Of a DNA stretch of 64,000 bases, positions 26,017 through 34,886 are shown piece after piece. The notes beneath the pieces are model-generated. The model saw nothing but the letters and a program-made list of their open reading frames with translations, ran no database searches and was not told the DNA's origin. The DNA is taken from NCBI GenBank assembly GCA_021787565.1, contig JAJYLT010000002.1, positions 62,001 through 126,000 of the forward strand, read 5' to 3'. Source of the stretch: Acidobacteriota bacterium (lineage in GTDB: Bacteria; Acidobacteriota; UBA4820; DSQY01). Within the stretch, counting starts at the first letter, position 1; each line of letters starts with the position of its first letter. The position numbers and the translations under genes are program-made.

Positions 26017-26044
26017 TGCGCGGCAGCACCTCATCCCCTAAGAT
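26016..26044 (+). promoter_or_regulatory. promoter of the nrnA-elbB-moaDE operon
   Basis: TTGCGC (26016-26021) and TAAGAT (26039-26044) are 17 bases apart and 25 bases before the nrnA start. Confidence 0.5.
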
Positions 26045-26068
26045 GCAAGATTACGTTAAGGAGACCAG

Positions 26069-27058
26069 ATGCACATCGGGTCACAAGAGGTGGATTTCCT
26101 TAGGTCCGGCCGAAAATTCGTTCTGACGACCCACGTTTCCTCGGACGGCGACGGAGTGGGGAGCCAGCTTGCGCTCGCGAGGGGGCTGCGGCAGTTGGGT
26201 TGTGACGTCGCGATTATCAATCCTACGCCCGTTCCGGAAAACCTCCGGTTTCTTCTCAAGCGCGCGTCGGAAATCCAATCGGTTCGGGAGATGGAGTCGC
26301 CGGAACGCTATTTCACCGGCGCCCTAACGGTGGTGCTGGATATCGGCGCCTTCGAGCGCCTGGGGGACGTGCTTCCGCTGGCCCGTCTGAGCGAGGGAAT
26401 CCTGGTGGTGGATCACCACCGCATGGACAGGACGAGCGGAGTCCACTACCTCTTGGACACACAGGCCTGTGCAACGGGCGAGGTCACGACGAGGATCCTG
26501 AAAGAGCTCAGCATACCCTTGACTTTGGACATAGCCGAACCCCTCTACGTGGCCATCCACACCGATACCGGTGGTTTCCGCTATCCCGGAACGACGCCCG
26601 AAACGCACCGACTCATAGCTAAGCTACTGGAAGCGGGCGTGGATCCGCAGAAAGTCTATACGGAGCTCTTCGAACGGCTGACGCCTCTACGGCTCTGGTT
26701 GACGAGTGAAGTCCTCTCCACCGTGCGCATTTCCCCCGGCGGAAAGGTAGCCTGGCTCCAAATCCGTCAGGCGGTGCTCCAGAAGTACGGAGCCCGGATG
26801 GAGGATGCGGACGATATGGTCAACTTCACGCTTGAACTGGACGGTGTCCTGGCCGGTTTCTACTTCAAGGAGTTGGGCGCTGGGGTAACGAAGGTTTCCT
26901 GCCGGTCGAGGGGGGATTTCGCCATCGACAAGTTCGTGAGCCCCTGGGGAGGTGGCGGCCACCAGCACGCGGCAGGGGTGAAATTGAACCTTCCCATCGA
27001 GGAGGCCACGAAGATGTTGGTCTCTGCCGCCGCCGAGGCCTTGGAGAAGAAGCCTTGA
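26069..27058 (+). CDS. nrnA: DHH-family nanoRNase/pAp phosphatase (NrnA-like)
   Basis: A 329-aa phosphoesterase that degrades very short RNAs and often 3'-phosphoadenosine 5'-phosphate. DHH-family motifs are in order: THVSSDGDGVGSQLAL (about 21-36), VVLDIG (near 90), VVDHHRMD (about 112-119) and the DHHA1 motif WGGGGHQHAAGV (about 291-302). GGAG lies upstream of the ATG. It heads a tight four-gene unit with elbB, moaD and moaE; the link to molybdopterin is positional only. Confidence 0.88.
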   Translation: MHIGSQEVDFLRSGRKFVLTTHVSSDGDGVGSQLALARGLRQLGCDVAIINPTPVPENLRFLLKRASEIQSVREMESPERYFTGALTVVLDIGAFERLGDVLPLARLSEGILVVDHHRMDRTSGVHYLLDTQACATGEVTTRILKELSIPLTLDIAEPLYVAIHTDTGGFRYPGTTPETHRLIAKLLEAGVDPQKVYTELFERLTPLRLWLTSEVLSTVRISPGGKVAWLQIRQAVLQKYGARMEDADDMVNFTLELDGVLAGFYFKELGAGVTKVSCRSRGDFAIDKFVSPWGGGGHQHAAGVKLNLPIEEATKMLVSAAAEALEKKP

Positions 27059-27684
27059 AGCGAAGGATAGGGGTCCTTCTGACCGGTTGCGGTGCGTACG
27101 ACGGGACGGACCCGCAAGAAGCCGTACTGGTCATGCTCGAGATACAGGCCGCTGGACACGAATTGGTGCCTTTGGCCATGGATGTGCCCCAATTTCATAC
27201 CGTCGATCATACTACGGCTCACGAGGTGGAAGGAGAAAGCCGCCGACAAATGCAGGAAGCGGCGAGGCTTGTGCGAGGGAAACTATATTTGTTGGATGAA
27301 ATATCACCCAACTTACTGGATGCGCTAATTATTCCTGGTGGTCAAGGTCCCGTCAAGAACTTGCTGACCGGTTTCGCCACCTTGGAGGAACGGAGTGCCG
27401 TAGAGGCCGTAGGCCGTTTTCTTGGAGCCGTCCACGAATCTGGAGGGCTGATTGGCGCCATCTCCCTCGCGGAATTCGTGGTGAGTTCGGTACTGGGTCC
27501 CTGGCCGGAGGGGAAGGGCTGCTTCGATCTTCAACAGGACGAGGTCCTTGTGGACGCTCAACGGGGGATTTACCTCACGCCAGGTTATACGGTGGCCACG
27601 TCACTGCCGCACCTGCAATCTGGAATCCACAACCTGTGCCAAAGAATATTCCAGGACCTTGAAAAACGAGAAGAGAGCCAATGA
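27055..27684 (+). CDS. elbB: ElbB-like DJ-1/PfpI superfamily protein
   Basis: A 209-aa class-I glutamine-amidotransferase-fold protein matching ElbB (glyoxalase III-like, once linked to isoprenoid synthesis). It opens with RIGVLLTGCGAYDGTDPQEA and has LDALIIPGGQGPVKNLL. The position where the family usually has the nucleophilic cysteine reads GLIGAISLAEF with no Cys, so DJ-1-type catalysis may be lost. TTG 27055 overlaps the nrnA stop; no ATG fits the conserved start. Confidence 0.8.
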   Translation: MKRRIGVLLTGCGAYDGTDPQEAVLVMLEIQAAGHELVPLAMDVPQFHTVDHTTAHEVEGESRRQMQEAARLVRGKLYLLDEISPNLLDALIIPGGQGPVKNLLTGFATLEERSAVEAVGRFLGAVHESGGLIGAISLAEFVVSSVLGPWPEGKGCFDLQQDEVLVDAQRGIYLTPGYTVATSLPHLQSGIHNLCQRIFQDLEKREESQ

Positions 27685-27926
27685 ACGTGCGCGTGGTTCA
27701 CTTTGCCTTGATGAGGGAACTCTGCGATTGCGACGCGGAGCTCTTGTCGATTCCAGCGGGGGCCAACATTCTGGAAGCATGGAGAGGCCTTTGCAAGCTC
27801 CATGCGGGGTTGCGGGATCTGCCCTACGACCCGAGGCCCGCGGTGGACCGGCGCTTTGCCTCCTGGGATGCCCCGCTTGTGGAGGGGCAGGAGCTCTGTT
27901 TCCTCTTGCCGACGAGTGGAGGGTAG
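27681..27926 (+). CDS. moaD: molybdopterin synthase small subunit MoaD
   Basis: An 81-aa ubiquitin-like sulfur carrier ending in the required Gly-Gly (LLPTSGG). The terminal glycine is thiocarboxylated and donates sulfur for molybdopterin. The ATG overlaps the elbB stop (ATGA). moaE follows immediately, so both synthase subunits are made together. Confidence 0.9.
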   Translation: MNVRVVHFALMRELCDCDAELLSIPAGANILEAWRGLCKLHAGLRDLPYDPRPAVDRRFASWDAPLVEGQELCFLLPTSGG

Positions 27927-27927
27927 C

Positions 27928-28392
27928 GTGAGGCCTCAATCCGATATGCTAATTGATCTTACTTATGAGCCCATAGATGAACAATCTATCATACGTCAGG
28001 TGAGAGATGAATCTGCTGGCTGCGTGCTGACGTTCACGGGGACGGTGCGGAACCATCACGAGGGCAAGCGCGTCTTGAGGCTGCGCTATGAGGCCTACGA
28101 AACCATGGCCGCCGAACTCCTCCAGCAGATCGCTGAAAAGGCACGACAGCGATGGGGGCTGCTAAGGATCGCCATCGTCCACCGCCTTGGATCCGTCGCC
28201 ATAGGCGAAACAGCGGTGGTCATCGCCGTCTCCGCGCCGCATCGCGCCCCAGCCTTCGAGGCCTGCCAACACTTGGTGGACGCCCTCAAGGACGATGTCC
28301 CCATCTGGAAGCTCGAAACCACGGAGGAGGGGAGCGCGTGGGTTGCCGAGAGCCGGGCCTTCAAGCGGCCGGAGGCCGGCAAGGACGGATGA
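27928..28392 (+). CDS. moaE: molybdopterin synthase catalytic subunit MoaE
   Basis: About 154 aa. It carries GCVLTFTGTVRNHHEGKRV, LRYEAYETMAAE, VHRLGSVAIGETAV and AFEACQHLVDALKDDVPIWKLE, which includes the active-site lysine and the Arg/His of the precursor-Z pocket. It forms a heterotetramer with MoaD and adds two sulfurs to cyclic pyranopterin monophosphate. GTG 27928 is chosen for GGAGG about six bases upstream; ATG 27946 is an alternative. No other moa genes lie in the window. Confidence 0.9.
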   Translation: MRPQSDMLIDLTYEPIDEQSIIRQVRDESAGCVLTFTGTVRNHHEGKRVLRLRYEAYETMAAELLQQIAEKARQRWGLLRIAIVHRLGSVAIGETAVVIAVSAPHRAPAFEACQHLVDALKDDVPIWKLETTEEGSAWVAESRAFKRPEAGKDG

Positions 28393-28636
28393 CACCCGGG
28401 AGGCGAAGCCTGTGGGCGCCGCCCTTTCCGCAGCCGCTCACTTCCAACACGACCTCATCCCTAATGTGCGAATGCCGTCGGCCTCTCTCTTGTTTCGCTG
28501 AGTATTTAACATAAGATATCTTATCAGACTTTGCTTGAGCGCGGTCACTCGCTCTTGCTGCTTTGACGATACGGCCAGCCTTCTTAATCCACGCCCCATT
28601 CTCTTGCTCTTGGCGTCACCGCTCCCGCAGCGCGGT

Positions 28637-28873
28637 CTACTCCGGCAATGCTGGCGACGGCAAGCCGTCTCCCGCTTTCGCGCCCCGGCTCGGAGTGCGG
28701 TCCGGCTCGTCGCCCAGCCGCTGCTCCCACAGGTCCACACATAGATCCTTATCTTCCAGCACCTCGCGGTCGTCCATCCAGTCGTCTGGGGCCACTGGAA
28801 CCAAGGGTACGGTGGAAACCTGTGTTGAAGTCCCCTTCCGCTGCCGCTTTGAGCGTACCTGGATTGCTGGCAT
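28637..28873 (-). CDS. small hypothetical protein, 78 aa
   Basis: I do not recognise it. AAGGAG (28881-28886 read on the minus strand) lies seven bases from ATG 28873. The product has a basic N-terminus (MPAIQVRSKRQRKG), then an acidic middle (DDWMDDREVLEDKDLCVDLWEQR). No membrane segment or known motif is seen. It lies alone in the gene-poor patch upstream of nothing obvious. The ribosome binding site is the main support. Confidence 0.4.
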   Translation of the reverse strand: MPAIQVRSKRQRKGTSTQVSTVPLVPVAPDDWMDDREVLEDKDLCVDLWEQRLGDEPDRTPSRGAKAGDGLPSPALPE

Positions 28874-29076
28874 GTGTGGGCTCCTTGTTCCGAACGTAAG
28901 GTGCAAGTTGGCCGGGTGCAACTGTGGTGCCTCCCCGGCCTGCACCGCCGCCCTATCACCAGCAGCCCGCGCGCCAGACATTCATACGCTTATTATACTG
29001 CAATGGCAGGTCACAGTAAGCCGCTATCAAATACTCTGGATTAGTATATTAGTAGTAAGGGAACTCCAATACAGCA

Positions 29077-29103
29077 ACTCCAGGCGGACAACCCGCCTGG
29101 AGT
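29077..29103 (-). terminator. hairpin downstream of fmdB
   Basis: ACTCCAGGCGG (29077-29087) pairs perfectly with CCGCCTGGAGT (29093-29103) around an ACAAC loop. It lies about 60 bases after the fmdB stop. No T-tract follows on either strand, so it is a likely but not classical terminator. Confidence 0.5.
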
Positions 29104-29164
29104 CAGTGCTCGCCTGCCGTACGTTTTCAGGGGCCGCTCACGGCGACCTGCGGTATCAACCCGC

Positions 29165-29383
29165 TCAGCTGAAGCCGGATCCGCATCCCGACGAGGAGGA
29201 GCCCCCCGAGGAGCCAAAGCCGCCGGACGTTGTTGCAACCCCGCAGGCACCCGGCACGGATATCAGTTTGTGCACCTTCTCCGAACCGCAGTTCGGACAA
29301 GGAGGTGGTGGCGCATCGGAGCGGAAGATGATCTTCTCGTACCGAAGCGCGCAGTTCTCACATTGGTACTCATAGATTGGCAT
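29165..29383 (-). CDS. FmdB-family zinc-ribbon protein
   Basis: A 72-aa protein beginning MPIYEYQCENCALRYEKI, with two CxxC pairs (CENC, CPNC) that form a zinc ribbon. A glycine/serine-rich tail (GGFGSSGGSSSSGCGSGFS) follows. These small proteins are called FmdB from a formamidase-linked regulator, but the function of most is unknown. It lies 16 bases after trxA and is probably co-transcribed. Confidence 0.88.
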   Translation of the reverse strand: MPIYEYQCENCALRYEKIIFRSDAPPPPCPNCGSEKVHKLISVPGACGVATTSGGFGSSGGSSSSGCGSGFS

Positions 29384-29399
29384 TGATATTCACTCTTTA

Positions 29400-29726
29400 T
29401 TAGAGGACCTTATCCAATAGTCCTTTAAGTGCGGCCTTAGAAAGAGCGCCCACATGCTGCTGCGCCACCTGCCCATTCTTGAAGATGAGCAGTGAGGGTA
29501 TGGCCATGATCCCAAACTGCGCCGCCACGTTCTGGTTCTCATCCACGTTCAGCTTGGTGAATTTGATTTTCTCGGATAGCTCGCCGGACAGCTCTTCCAC
29601 TACTGGGGCTACCATTCGGCATGGCCCACACCAGGGTGCCCAGAAATCCACGAGGACCGGCTTAGTGGACTCGAGCACCTCGGACTGAAAGGAGTTATCC
29701 GTCACTTCGGTTACGTTCTTCGCCAT
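29400..29726 (-). CDS. trxA: thioredoxin
   Basis: A 108-aa cytosolic disulfide reductase with the canonical active site WAPWCGPCRMVAP, the cis-proline region MAIPSLLIFKNG and the C-terminal helix. An excellent AAGGAGG precedes ATG 29726. The order DUF2892 gene, 31-aa gene, trxA, fmdB on one strand suggests an operon. Confidence 0.96.
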   Translation of the reverse strand: MAKNVTEVTDNSFQSEVLESTKPVLVDFWAPWCGPCRMVAPVVEELSGELSEKIKFTKLNVDENQNVAAQFGIMAIPSLLIFKNGQVAQQHVGALSKAALKGLLDKVL

Positions 29727-29781
29727 CACTTGGCCTCCTTGCTTCCGTGGGACCGGACCCGGTCCCGCAGGATTGAGACAT

Positions 29782-29877
29782 TCAGGTACCGACCCCCATC
29801 TTCGGCAACAGGAAGCGGTTGAGGAGATACCATGCCGCAATCACCGCGCCGTAGATGAGCAGGTCTCGTCCTGTCAT
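29782..29877 (-). CDS. 31-aa single-span membrane peptide coupled to the DUF2892 gene
   Basis: The ATG (29877) overlaps the stop of the DUF2892 gene (ATGA, 29874-29877). The 31-residue product has one hydrophobic span (LLIYGAVIAAWYLLNRF) and a short tail LLPKMGVGT. The translational overlap and clean membrane-peptide composition argue that it is real. I do not recognise a named family. It could partner the DUF2892 protein in the membrane. Confidence 0.5.
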   Translation of the reverse strand: MTGRDLLIYGAVIAAWYLLNRFLLPKMGVGT

Positions 29878-30059
29878 TGAAGCCCTGCCTTTTTCAGAAA
29901 CCACATCATGGGGCACCAGTTGGTGAGGAAGGACTGAAGCAAGTTCAGCCCCACGAAGGCGGTAAGAAGATACCACAACGGGCTGGCCCAAAATCCAAGC
30001 GCCACCGAGAGCAAGATGAAGAAGCCCGCAATTCCTCTCAGCGTACGGTCTACGCTCAT
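29874..30059 (-). CDS. DUF2892-type small inner-membrane protein
   Basis: A 61-aa protein opening MSVDRTLRGIAGFFILLSVALG, with two hydrophobic spans and a cysteine in LTNWCPMMWFLKKAG. This matches the YgaP-tail/DUF2892 pattern, which often sits beside rhodanese or thioredoxin genes. GGAGG lies upstream of the ATG, and a TATAGT -10-like box lies 25-30 bases further up. A sulfur or redox role is inferred from its trxA neighbour. Confidence 0.75.
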   Translation of the reverse strand: MSVDRTLRGIAGFFILLSVALGFWASPLWYLLTAFVGLNLLQSFLTNWCPMMWFLKKAGLQ

Positions 30060-30195
30060 TTCTCACCTCCACGTCAGGGTACTATAGATGCGTGAGAGGG
30101 CGCAACGGTAACATGACCTGTGATCGAGAAACGGCGGACCTTTCGCGTTGAACCCCCCGCGGAACCGAATGGACCGGGCCTGGGTGGAATGCCCC

Positions 30196-31452
30196 TCACC
30201 GGACCAGAAGCTTCCGGACCTCTTGAAGGGCGCCGAGAAGGACCTCCACCTCCGCCCGAGTATTGTAGAGATAGAGCGAGGCGCGAAGGGTATTGTCCAT
30301 GCCCAGGTGTGTCATCAGCGGTTGGGCACAGTGATGGCCCGAGCGCACGGCTATGGCGAAGCGGTCCAGCAGGTTGGCCGCGTCGTGGGGATGAGCGCCC
30401 TCGACGTTGAACGAGAACACCGCCAAGTGGTCCCCCGCAAGATGTCCGTACAGAGTAAGCCATGGACAGTTATTCAATCTTTCTAAGGTGTAGTGCTCCA
30501 GTTCCTTCTCATATTGATAAACATTGCCCATGCCGATGGAAGAGAGATAATCCACGGCGGCACCCAGCCCGATCCCTTCCGCGATGGCGCTCGTACCCGC
30601 CTCGAATTTCCACGGCAGCTCGTTCCAGGTAGCTCCCTCGGTGGTGACCGTGGCGATCATGTCGCCTCCGGTCAGGAAGGGGGGCATCTCCTGCAGGAGG
30701 GCCTTGCGCCCGTAAAGGAACCCGATCCCCGTCGGGCCGAGCATCTTGTGGCCGGAGGCAACGAAGAAATCGCATCCTAGCGCCTGCACGTCGACGGGCA
30801 GGTGGGGAATGGATTGGGCTCCGTCTAATAATAGAAGGGCCCCGACCTCCTTGGCCATGGCTCGAATCTCTTCGACCGGATTGATGACGCCGAGAACGTT
30901 ACTGGCGTGCACCAGCCCCACGAGCCTGGTCCTGGTGGTAATCAGGCGGCGGGCGGCTTCAAGATCAAGGGTCCCCTGGGGTGTCACGGGGATGAACTTC
31001 AGGACGATGCCGAGCCGGTCGCGCAGCATCTGCCAGGGCACGATATCGCTGTGGTGCTCCATGAGCGAGACCACGACCTCATCCCCGGCCCTCAGATTGG
31101 CCTGCCCCCAGCTCATGGCCACAAGGTTGAGCGCTTCGGTAGCGTTCCGGACGAAGACTATTTCGCGCCACGACTTGGCGTTGATGAAACGCGCCACCTT
31201 CTTGTGCGCATCCTCATAAGCCACCGTGGCTTCATAGCCGAGGGTGTGGATCGCCCTGTGGATGTTGGCGTTGTACTCCGTGAAGTAGGACACCATCGCG
31301 TCCACGACCTGCCGGGGGCGCTGCGTAGTCGCGGCGTTGTCCATATAAATCAACGGATGGTCGTGTACCCTGCGCTCGAGAATCGGAAAATCCCGGCGCA
31401 CGGCCTCCACGTCGAAGCCGTTTGGGGCTACCCGCAAAGCAGACTCGGTCAT
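30196..31452 (-). CDS. sufS: cysteine desulfurase SufS
   Basis: A 418-aa class-V PLP enzyme mobilising sulfur from cysteine for Fe-S assembly. Seen are YMDNAATTQRPRQVVDAM, RNATEALNLVA, HHSDIVPWQ, the PLP Lys in VASGHKMLGPTG (about 237) and the persulfide Cys in RSGHHCAQP (about 375). Its start overlaps the Rieske gene (ATGA). It is the last gene of the suf operon. Confidence 0.95.
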   Translation of the reverse strand: MTESALRVAPNGFDVEAVRRDFPILERRVHDHPLIYMDNAATTQRPRQVVDAMVSYFTEYNANIHRAIHTLGYEATVAYEDAHKKVARFINAKSWREIVFVRNATEALNLVAMSWGQANLRAGDEVVVSLMEHHSDIVPWQMLRDRLGIVLKFIPVTPQGTLDLEAARRLITTRTRLVGLVHASNVLGVINPVEEIRAMAKEVGALLLLDGAQSIPHLPVDVQALGCDFFVASGHKMLGPTGIGFLYGRKALLQEMPPFLTGGDMIATVTTEGATWNELPWKFEAGTSAIAEGIGLGAAVDYLSSIGMGNVYQYEKELEHYTLERLNNCPWLTLYGHLAGDHLAVFSFNVEGAHPHDAANLLDRFAIAVRSGHHCAQPLMTHLGMDNTLRASLYLYNTRAEVEVLLGALQEVRKLLVR

Positions 31453-31769
31453 GGCTGTGACTCCTTGAGGAAGACTTTTCCTTCAACAATCCGGACTTCG
31501 CGGGTGGCAATCGCCTCGATCGCGGGCATGGAGATAGCCTCTCCCGTCGCCACGTGGAATCGGGCACCGTGGTGCGGGCAAACCCAGGCGTCCCCTTCCA
31601 GGTGTCCTCCCTCCAGCTCCATGTCCTGATGGGAACAGAGATAGCCTAGCGCGAAGACCTCCTCGCCCCGGCGGACAAGCAGTACCTCCTCGCCATCGAC
31701 GATCACGCGGAGCCCTTCGGGGCCGATGTCATCAAGGGCGGCGACGGCTTCAAACCCCTCCATCGTCAT
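31449..31769 (-). CDS. Rieske-type [2Fe-2S] ferredoxin
   Basis: A 106-aa protein with both Rieske half-sites, CSHQDMELEGG and CPHHGARF, giving two Cys and two His ligands. The length matches ferredoxin components of non-haem oxygenase systems. Such a gene is common inside suf operons between sufU and sufS and may carry electrons or act in cluster handling. ATGA overlaps join it to both neighbours. Confidence 0.88.
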   Translation of the reverse strand: MTMEGFEAVAALDDIGPEGLRVIVDGEEVLLVRRGEEVFALGYLCSHQDMELEGGHLEGDAWVCPHHGARFHVATGEAISMPAIEAIATREVRIVEGKVFLKESQP

Positions 31770-32197
31770 TCGTCCTCCTCCTCACCGGGCCAATGAGCCT
31801 GCCCATACACCCCGGACTTGAGCACCTTGAGAGCCAGCAGGGCGCACTTCAGGCGCATGGGGCCGATGGGGATGCCGAGGTTTTCCAGCATGTCGTCCTT
31901 GGTGAACTCCTTGACCCGCTCCAACGACTCCCCCTTCATCAGATCCGTGAGGATGGAGGCGGCGGCCTGGCTGATGATGCAGCCCTTTCCCTCGAACTTG
32001 ATGTCCTGGATGAGGCCGTCGTGGGTCTTAAGGGCCATGCGCATCTGGTCGCCGCAGGATGGGTTCCCTTCCTCGTGAACGATGTCCGCACCGGGCAGGG
32101 GGCCAAAGTTGTGGGGATGCTTGTAGTGATCCAGGAGCAGATCCATCATCAGCGGATCCACATCCAGGATCTGGTTGGGATTGGGGATTTCCGTCAT
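31766..32197 (-). CDS. sufU: SufU-type Fe-S assembly/sulfur-relay protein
   Basis: A 143-aa protein with the three cysteine motifs GNPSCGD, FEGKGCIISQAAAS and RLKCALLALKVL. The family ligates zinc and takes sulfur from SufS to the SufBCD scaffold. ATG 32197 overlaps the sufD stop (ATGA). The longer upstream frame is antisense noise. Confidence 0.92.
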   Translation of the reverse strand: MTEIPNPNQILDVDPLMMDLLLDHYKHPHNFGPLPGADIVHEEGNPSCGDQMRMALKTHDGLIQDIKFEGKGCIISQAAASILTDLMKGESLERVKEFTKDDMLENLGIPIGPMRLKCALLALKVLKSGVYGQAHWPGEEEDE

Positions 32198-33417
32198 AGG
32201 CTCACCCTGTTCTCCAATAGGGGGTCGAGGATCTGCGGCACGAAAGCAAATGGAGCCCTTCCGAATAGGCTTTCCAGAAAACCAACCACCAGGAGCCGGC
32301 GCGCGTGCTCGGGGCTCAAGCCGCGGCTTTCCAGGTAGTAGAGCTGTTCCTCGTCCACCTGCCCGACGCTCGCCGCGTGGGATGCCTTCACGTCGAGGGC
32401 CTTGATCTCCAACCCTGGAATCGAGTCCGCCCGGGCCTGGGGTGAAAGGAGCAGGACGTGGTCGGATAAACGGGCTTCGCTGAAATTGGCCTCCTTTTCC
32501 ATGAGGAGGTTGCCCGTGAAGATGGCTCGGGACGCACCCGCGGCCACCGTCTTGACCTGGACGTCGCTGCGTGTGTGGTGTTCCAGCATGCGCACCCGGC
32601 TGTCGAGGTCGAAGTGCTCCCTTCCCGTGGAGAAGACGAGATGGCTCTCCGTCCAGCTCGCCCCGGGGGCGGTCAGATCCGCCTGCATCCGGGCGACGCG
32701 CCATCGTCCGCCCATCCACGCCGAGAAGATCTCCACGGCCGCATCCTTGCCCACCTTGAAGGAGGCCGAGAGGTGATGATGCGAGGCATGCCCTTCGTGG
32801 AGCAGGAAAAGCTTCAATCTGGCCCCGTCGGCGATCCGCATGCCTAACGTGCTAACCCGATACGACTCCGCCTCCGCCAGATCCCTGAAATGCAGGAAGA
32901 TGGAAAACTCCTCCCCCTCCCCTACCTCCAGAAACAGGGGTTCAAGAACGAGGCCGTCGGCCGCCTCCAGGGCAAGGTAGGCGACGCCTTCATCGGTCCG
33001 TCCGGAGGGCCTCTTCAGGTAGTACCCATTCTGCCACCCGGCCATGACCAAGTGGTCCCAGGCGGTGTCCGGCAGGGGCAGCCTGTCGAAGAAGGCGCGA
33101 TCCCCGCGGAGCACCTCGCCGAGCGGATGAACCGACTGCGACATTGCCTTCATGGACGCTAGGCCGACGACCCCGGGAGGGGTGGCCAAACTGGACGAAG
33201 GGGGCGCCGGAGAAAGCCGCTTCCAGTTCAGGTTCAGGCGGGAGTACCGGCCGAGGGCCGGGGGCGTTTCACCAAAGCTCAGGAGATGATCCTTGCGAGC
33301 TTCAAGCAACCATTCGGGCTCCCCCAAAGACCGCGAGGCCTCCCGCAGGGTTTCCAGATCAAAGGGGGCGACCGGTTCCGCCCCTTTCCCCCATCCGTTC
33401 GCCTGGCCCTGAGTCAT
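32194..33417 (-). CDS. sufD: Fe-S assembly protein SufD
   Basis: A 407-aa scaffold subunit partnering SufB and SufC. The beta-helix core includes [21 protein letters not shown] and the C-terminal SufB/D signature [25 protein letters not shown], including the conserved His. Its start overlaps the sufB stop. Confidence 0.92.
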   Translation of the reverse strand: MTQGQANGWGKGAEPVAPFDLETLREASRSLGEPEWLLEARKDHLLSFGETPPALGRYSRLNLNWKRLSPAPPSSSLATPPGVVGLASMKAMSQSVHPLGEVLRGDRAFFDRLPLPDTAWDHLVMAGWQNGYYLKRPSGRTDEGVAYLALEAADGLVLEPLFLEVGEGEEFSIFLHFRDLAEAESYRVSTLGMRIADGARLKLFLLHEGHASHHHLSASFKVGKDAAVEIFSAWMGGRWRVARMQADLTAPGASWTESHLVFSTGREHFDLDSRVRMLEHHTRSDVQVKTVAAGASRAIFTGNLLMEKEANFSEARLSDHVLLLSPQARADSIPGLEIKALDVKASHAASVGQVDEEQLYYLESRGLSPEHARRLLVVGFLESLFGRAPFAFVPQILDPLLENRVSL

Positions 33418-34820
33418 CCCACCGCCCCTTCCATCTCGAGTTGAATGAGCCGGTTGAGTTCGATGGCGTATTCCATGGGCAGCTCCTTGGCGAAGGGCTC
33501 GATGAAGCCTTGGACGATCATGGCCGTGGCGTCCGACTCGGAGAGGCCGCGGGACATGAGGTAAAAAACCTGCTCGTCGCTGATCTTGCCCACCGTGGCC
33601 TCGTGAGCGATGGCCACCTTGTCCTCATCGATTTCCATGGTGGGATAGGTGTCCGAGCGACTTTCGGGATCCAGCATGAGGGCGTCGCATTTGACCGACG
33701 CCTTCACGCCGGTGGCGCCCTTTGCCACCTTGAGCAGGCCGCGATAACTGGTCCGACCCGCCCCCTTGCTGATGGACTTGCTCGTGATGGTGGAACTGGT
33801 GTTGGGGGCCTTGTGGATGATCTTCGCGCCTGCATCCTGGTGCTGGTCGTTGGTGGCGAAGGCGATGGAGAGAATGGTGCCGCGCGCATGCTCTCCAACC
33901 AGGTAGATCGATGGGTACTTCATGGTGAGGCGCGATCCCATGTTGCCATCCACCCACTCCATGGTCGCCCCCTCGTAGGCGATGGCCCGCTGGGTCACGA
34001 GGTTGTAGATGTTGTGAGCCCAATTCTGGATGGTCGTGTACCGCACCTTGGCCCCTCGCTTCACGAAGATCTCGATGACCCCCGTGTGCAGGGACTTGGT
34101 GGAGTACTGCGGCGCCGTACAGCCCTCGATGTAGTGGAGCTGAGCGCCCTCATCCGCGATGATGATGGTACGCTCGAACTGGCCCATGTTTTCCGAATTG
34201 ATCCGGAAGTAGGCCTGGAGGGGGATGTCCAGCTTCACTCCCTTGGGCACGTAGATGAAGCTGCCCCCGGACCAGCAGGCCGTGTTCAGCGCGGCGAACT
34301 TGTTGTCTTCGGGCGGCACCAGGGAGGCGAAGTGCTCCCTGAAGAGCACGGGGAATTCCCGAAGCCCCGAATCCGTATCCAGGAAGATGACCCCCTTCTT
34401 GGCCAGGTCTTCGTGGATGGAGTGATACACCATCTCCGACTCGTACTGCGCGCCGACGCCCGCCAGGAATTTCCGCTCCGCCTCGGGGATGCCCAGTCGG
34501 TCGAAGGTCTTCCGGATGTTTTCCGGGACGTCCTCCCACCGGTCCTCCCGCTTGTCGCTCGGCTTGATGTAGTAGGTATAGGCGTCGAAATCCATCTCCG
34601 AGAGGTCCCCGCCCCACCGAGGCATGGGCTTTCCCAAGAACACTTCATAGGCGCGCAGACGGGCGTCGGTCATCCAGTCCGGTTCCTTCTTTTGGCGCGA
34701 GATGTCGATGACCGTCTCCCGAGTAAGCCCCCTCGCCGAACGGTACACGGCGCTTTCGGGATCGATGAAGTTGTACTTGCTCTGATCTAGGTCGAGAGCG
34801 CTCGTGGTCTTGGCGTTCAT
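33414..34820 (-). CDS. sufB: Fe-S assembly protein SufB
   Basis: A 468-aa core scaffold of the SufBCD complex. Visible are [60 protein letters not shown] and the C-terminal [23 protein letters not shown]. The length is standard. A 66-base gap separates it from sufC; otherwise the operon is tightly packed. Confidence 0.96.
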   Translation of the reverse strand: MNAKTTSALDLDQSKYNFIDPESAVYRSARGLTRETVIDISRQKKEPDWMTDARLRAYEVFLGKPMPRWGGDLSEMDFDAYTYYIKPSDKREDRWEDVPENIRKTFDRLGIPEAERKFLAGVGAQYESEMVYHSIHEDLAKKGVIFLDTDSGLREFPVLFREHFASLVPPEDNKFAALNTACWSGGSFIYVPKGVKLDIPLQAYFRINSENMGQFERTIIIADEGAQLHYIEGCTAPQYSTKSLHTGVIEIFVKRGAKVRYTTIQNWAHNIYNLVTQRAIAYEGATMEWVDGNMGSRLTMKYPSIYLVGEHARGTILSIAFATNDQHQDAGAKIIHKAPNTSSTITSKSISKGAGRTSYRGLLKVAKGATGVKASVKCDALMLDPESRSDTYPTMEIDEDKVAIAHEATVGKISDEQVFYLMSRGLSESDATAMIVQGFIEPFAKELPMEYAIELNRLIQLEMEGAVG

Positions 34821-34886
34821 TGCCCGCTCCTTGTATGGCGAAGGTTCCCCCGCCGGAGCCTGGCCCCCGCGGAAGGCCCGGAAGCA

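Larger units (their letters stand above)
28393..29164. other. gene-poor, AT-richer patch
   Basis: About 770 bases with no recognised conserved gene. It contains a perfect 14-bp palindrome ATAAGATATCTTAT (28511-28524), one small minus-strand ORF with a good ribosome binding site (28637-28873), and an 11-bp hairpin (29077-29103). Local AT-rich stretches contrast with the neighbours and suggest acquired or decayed DNA. Confidence 0.5.

Noticed and set aside
28438-28959. 173-aa minus-strand ORF in the gene-poor patch
   Set aside because: It overlaps the better-supported 78-aa ORF in another frame, has an irregular basic composition and no ribosome binding site.
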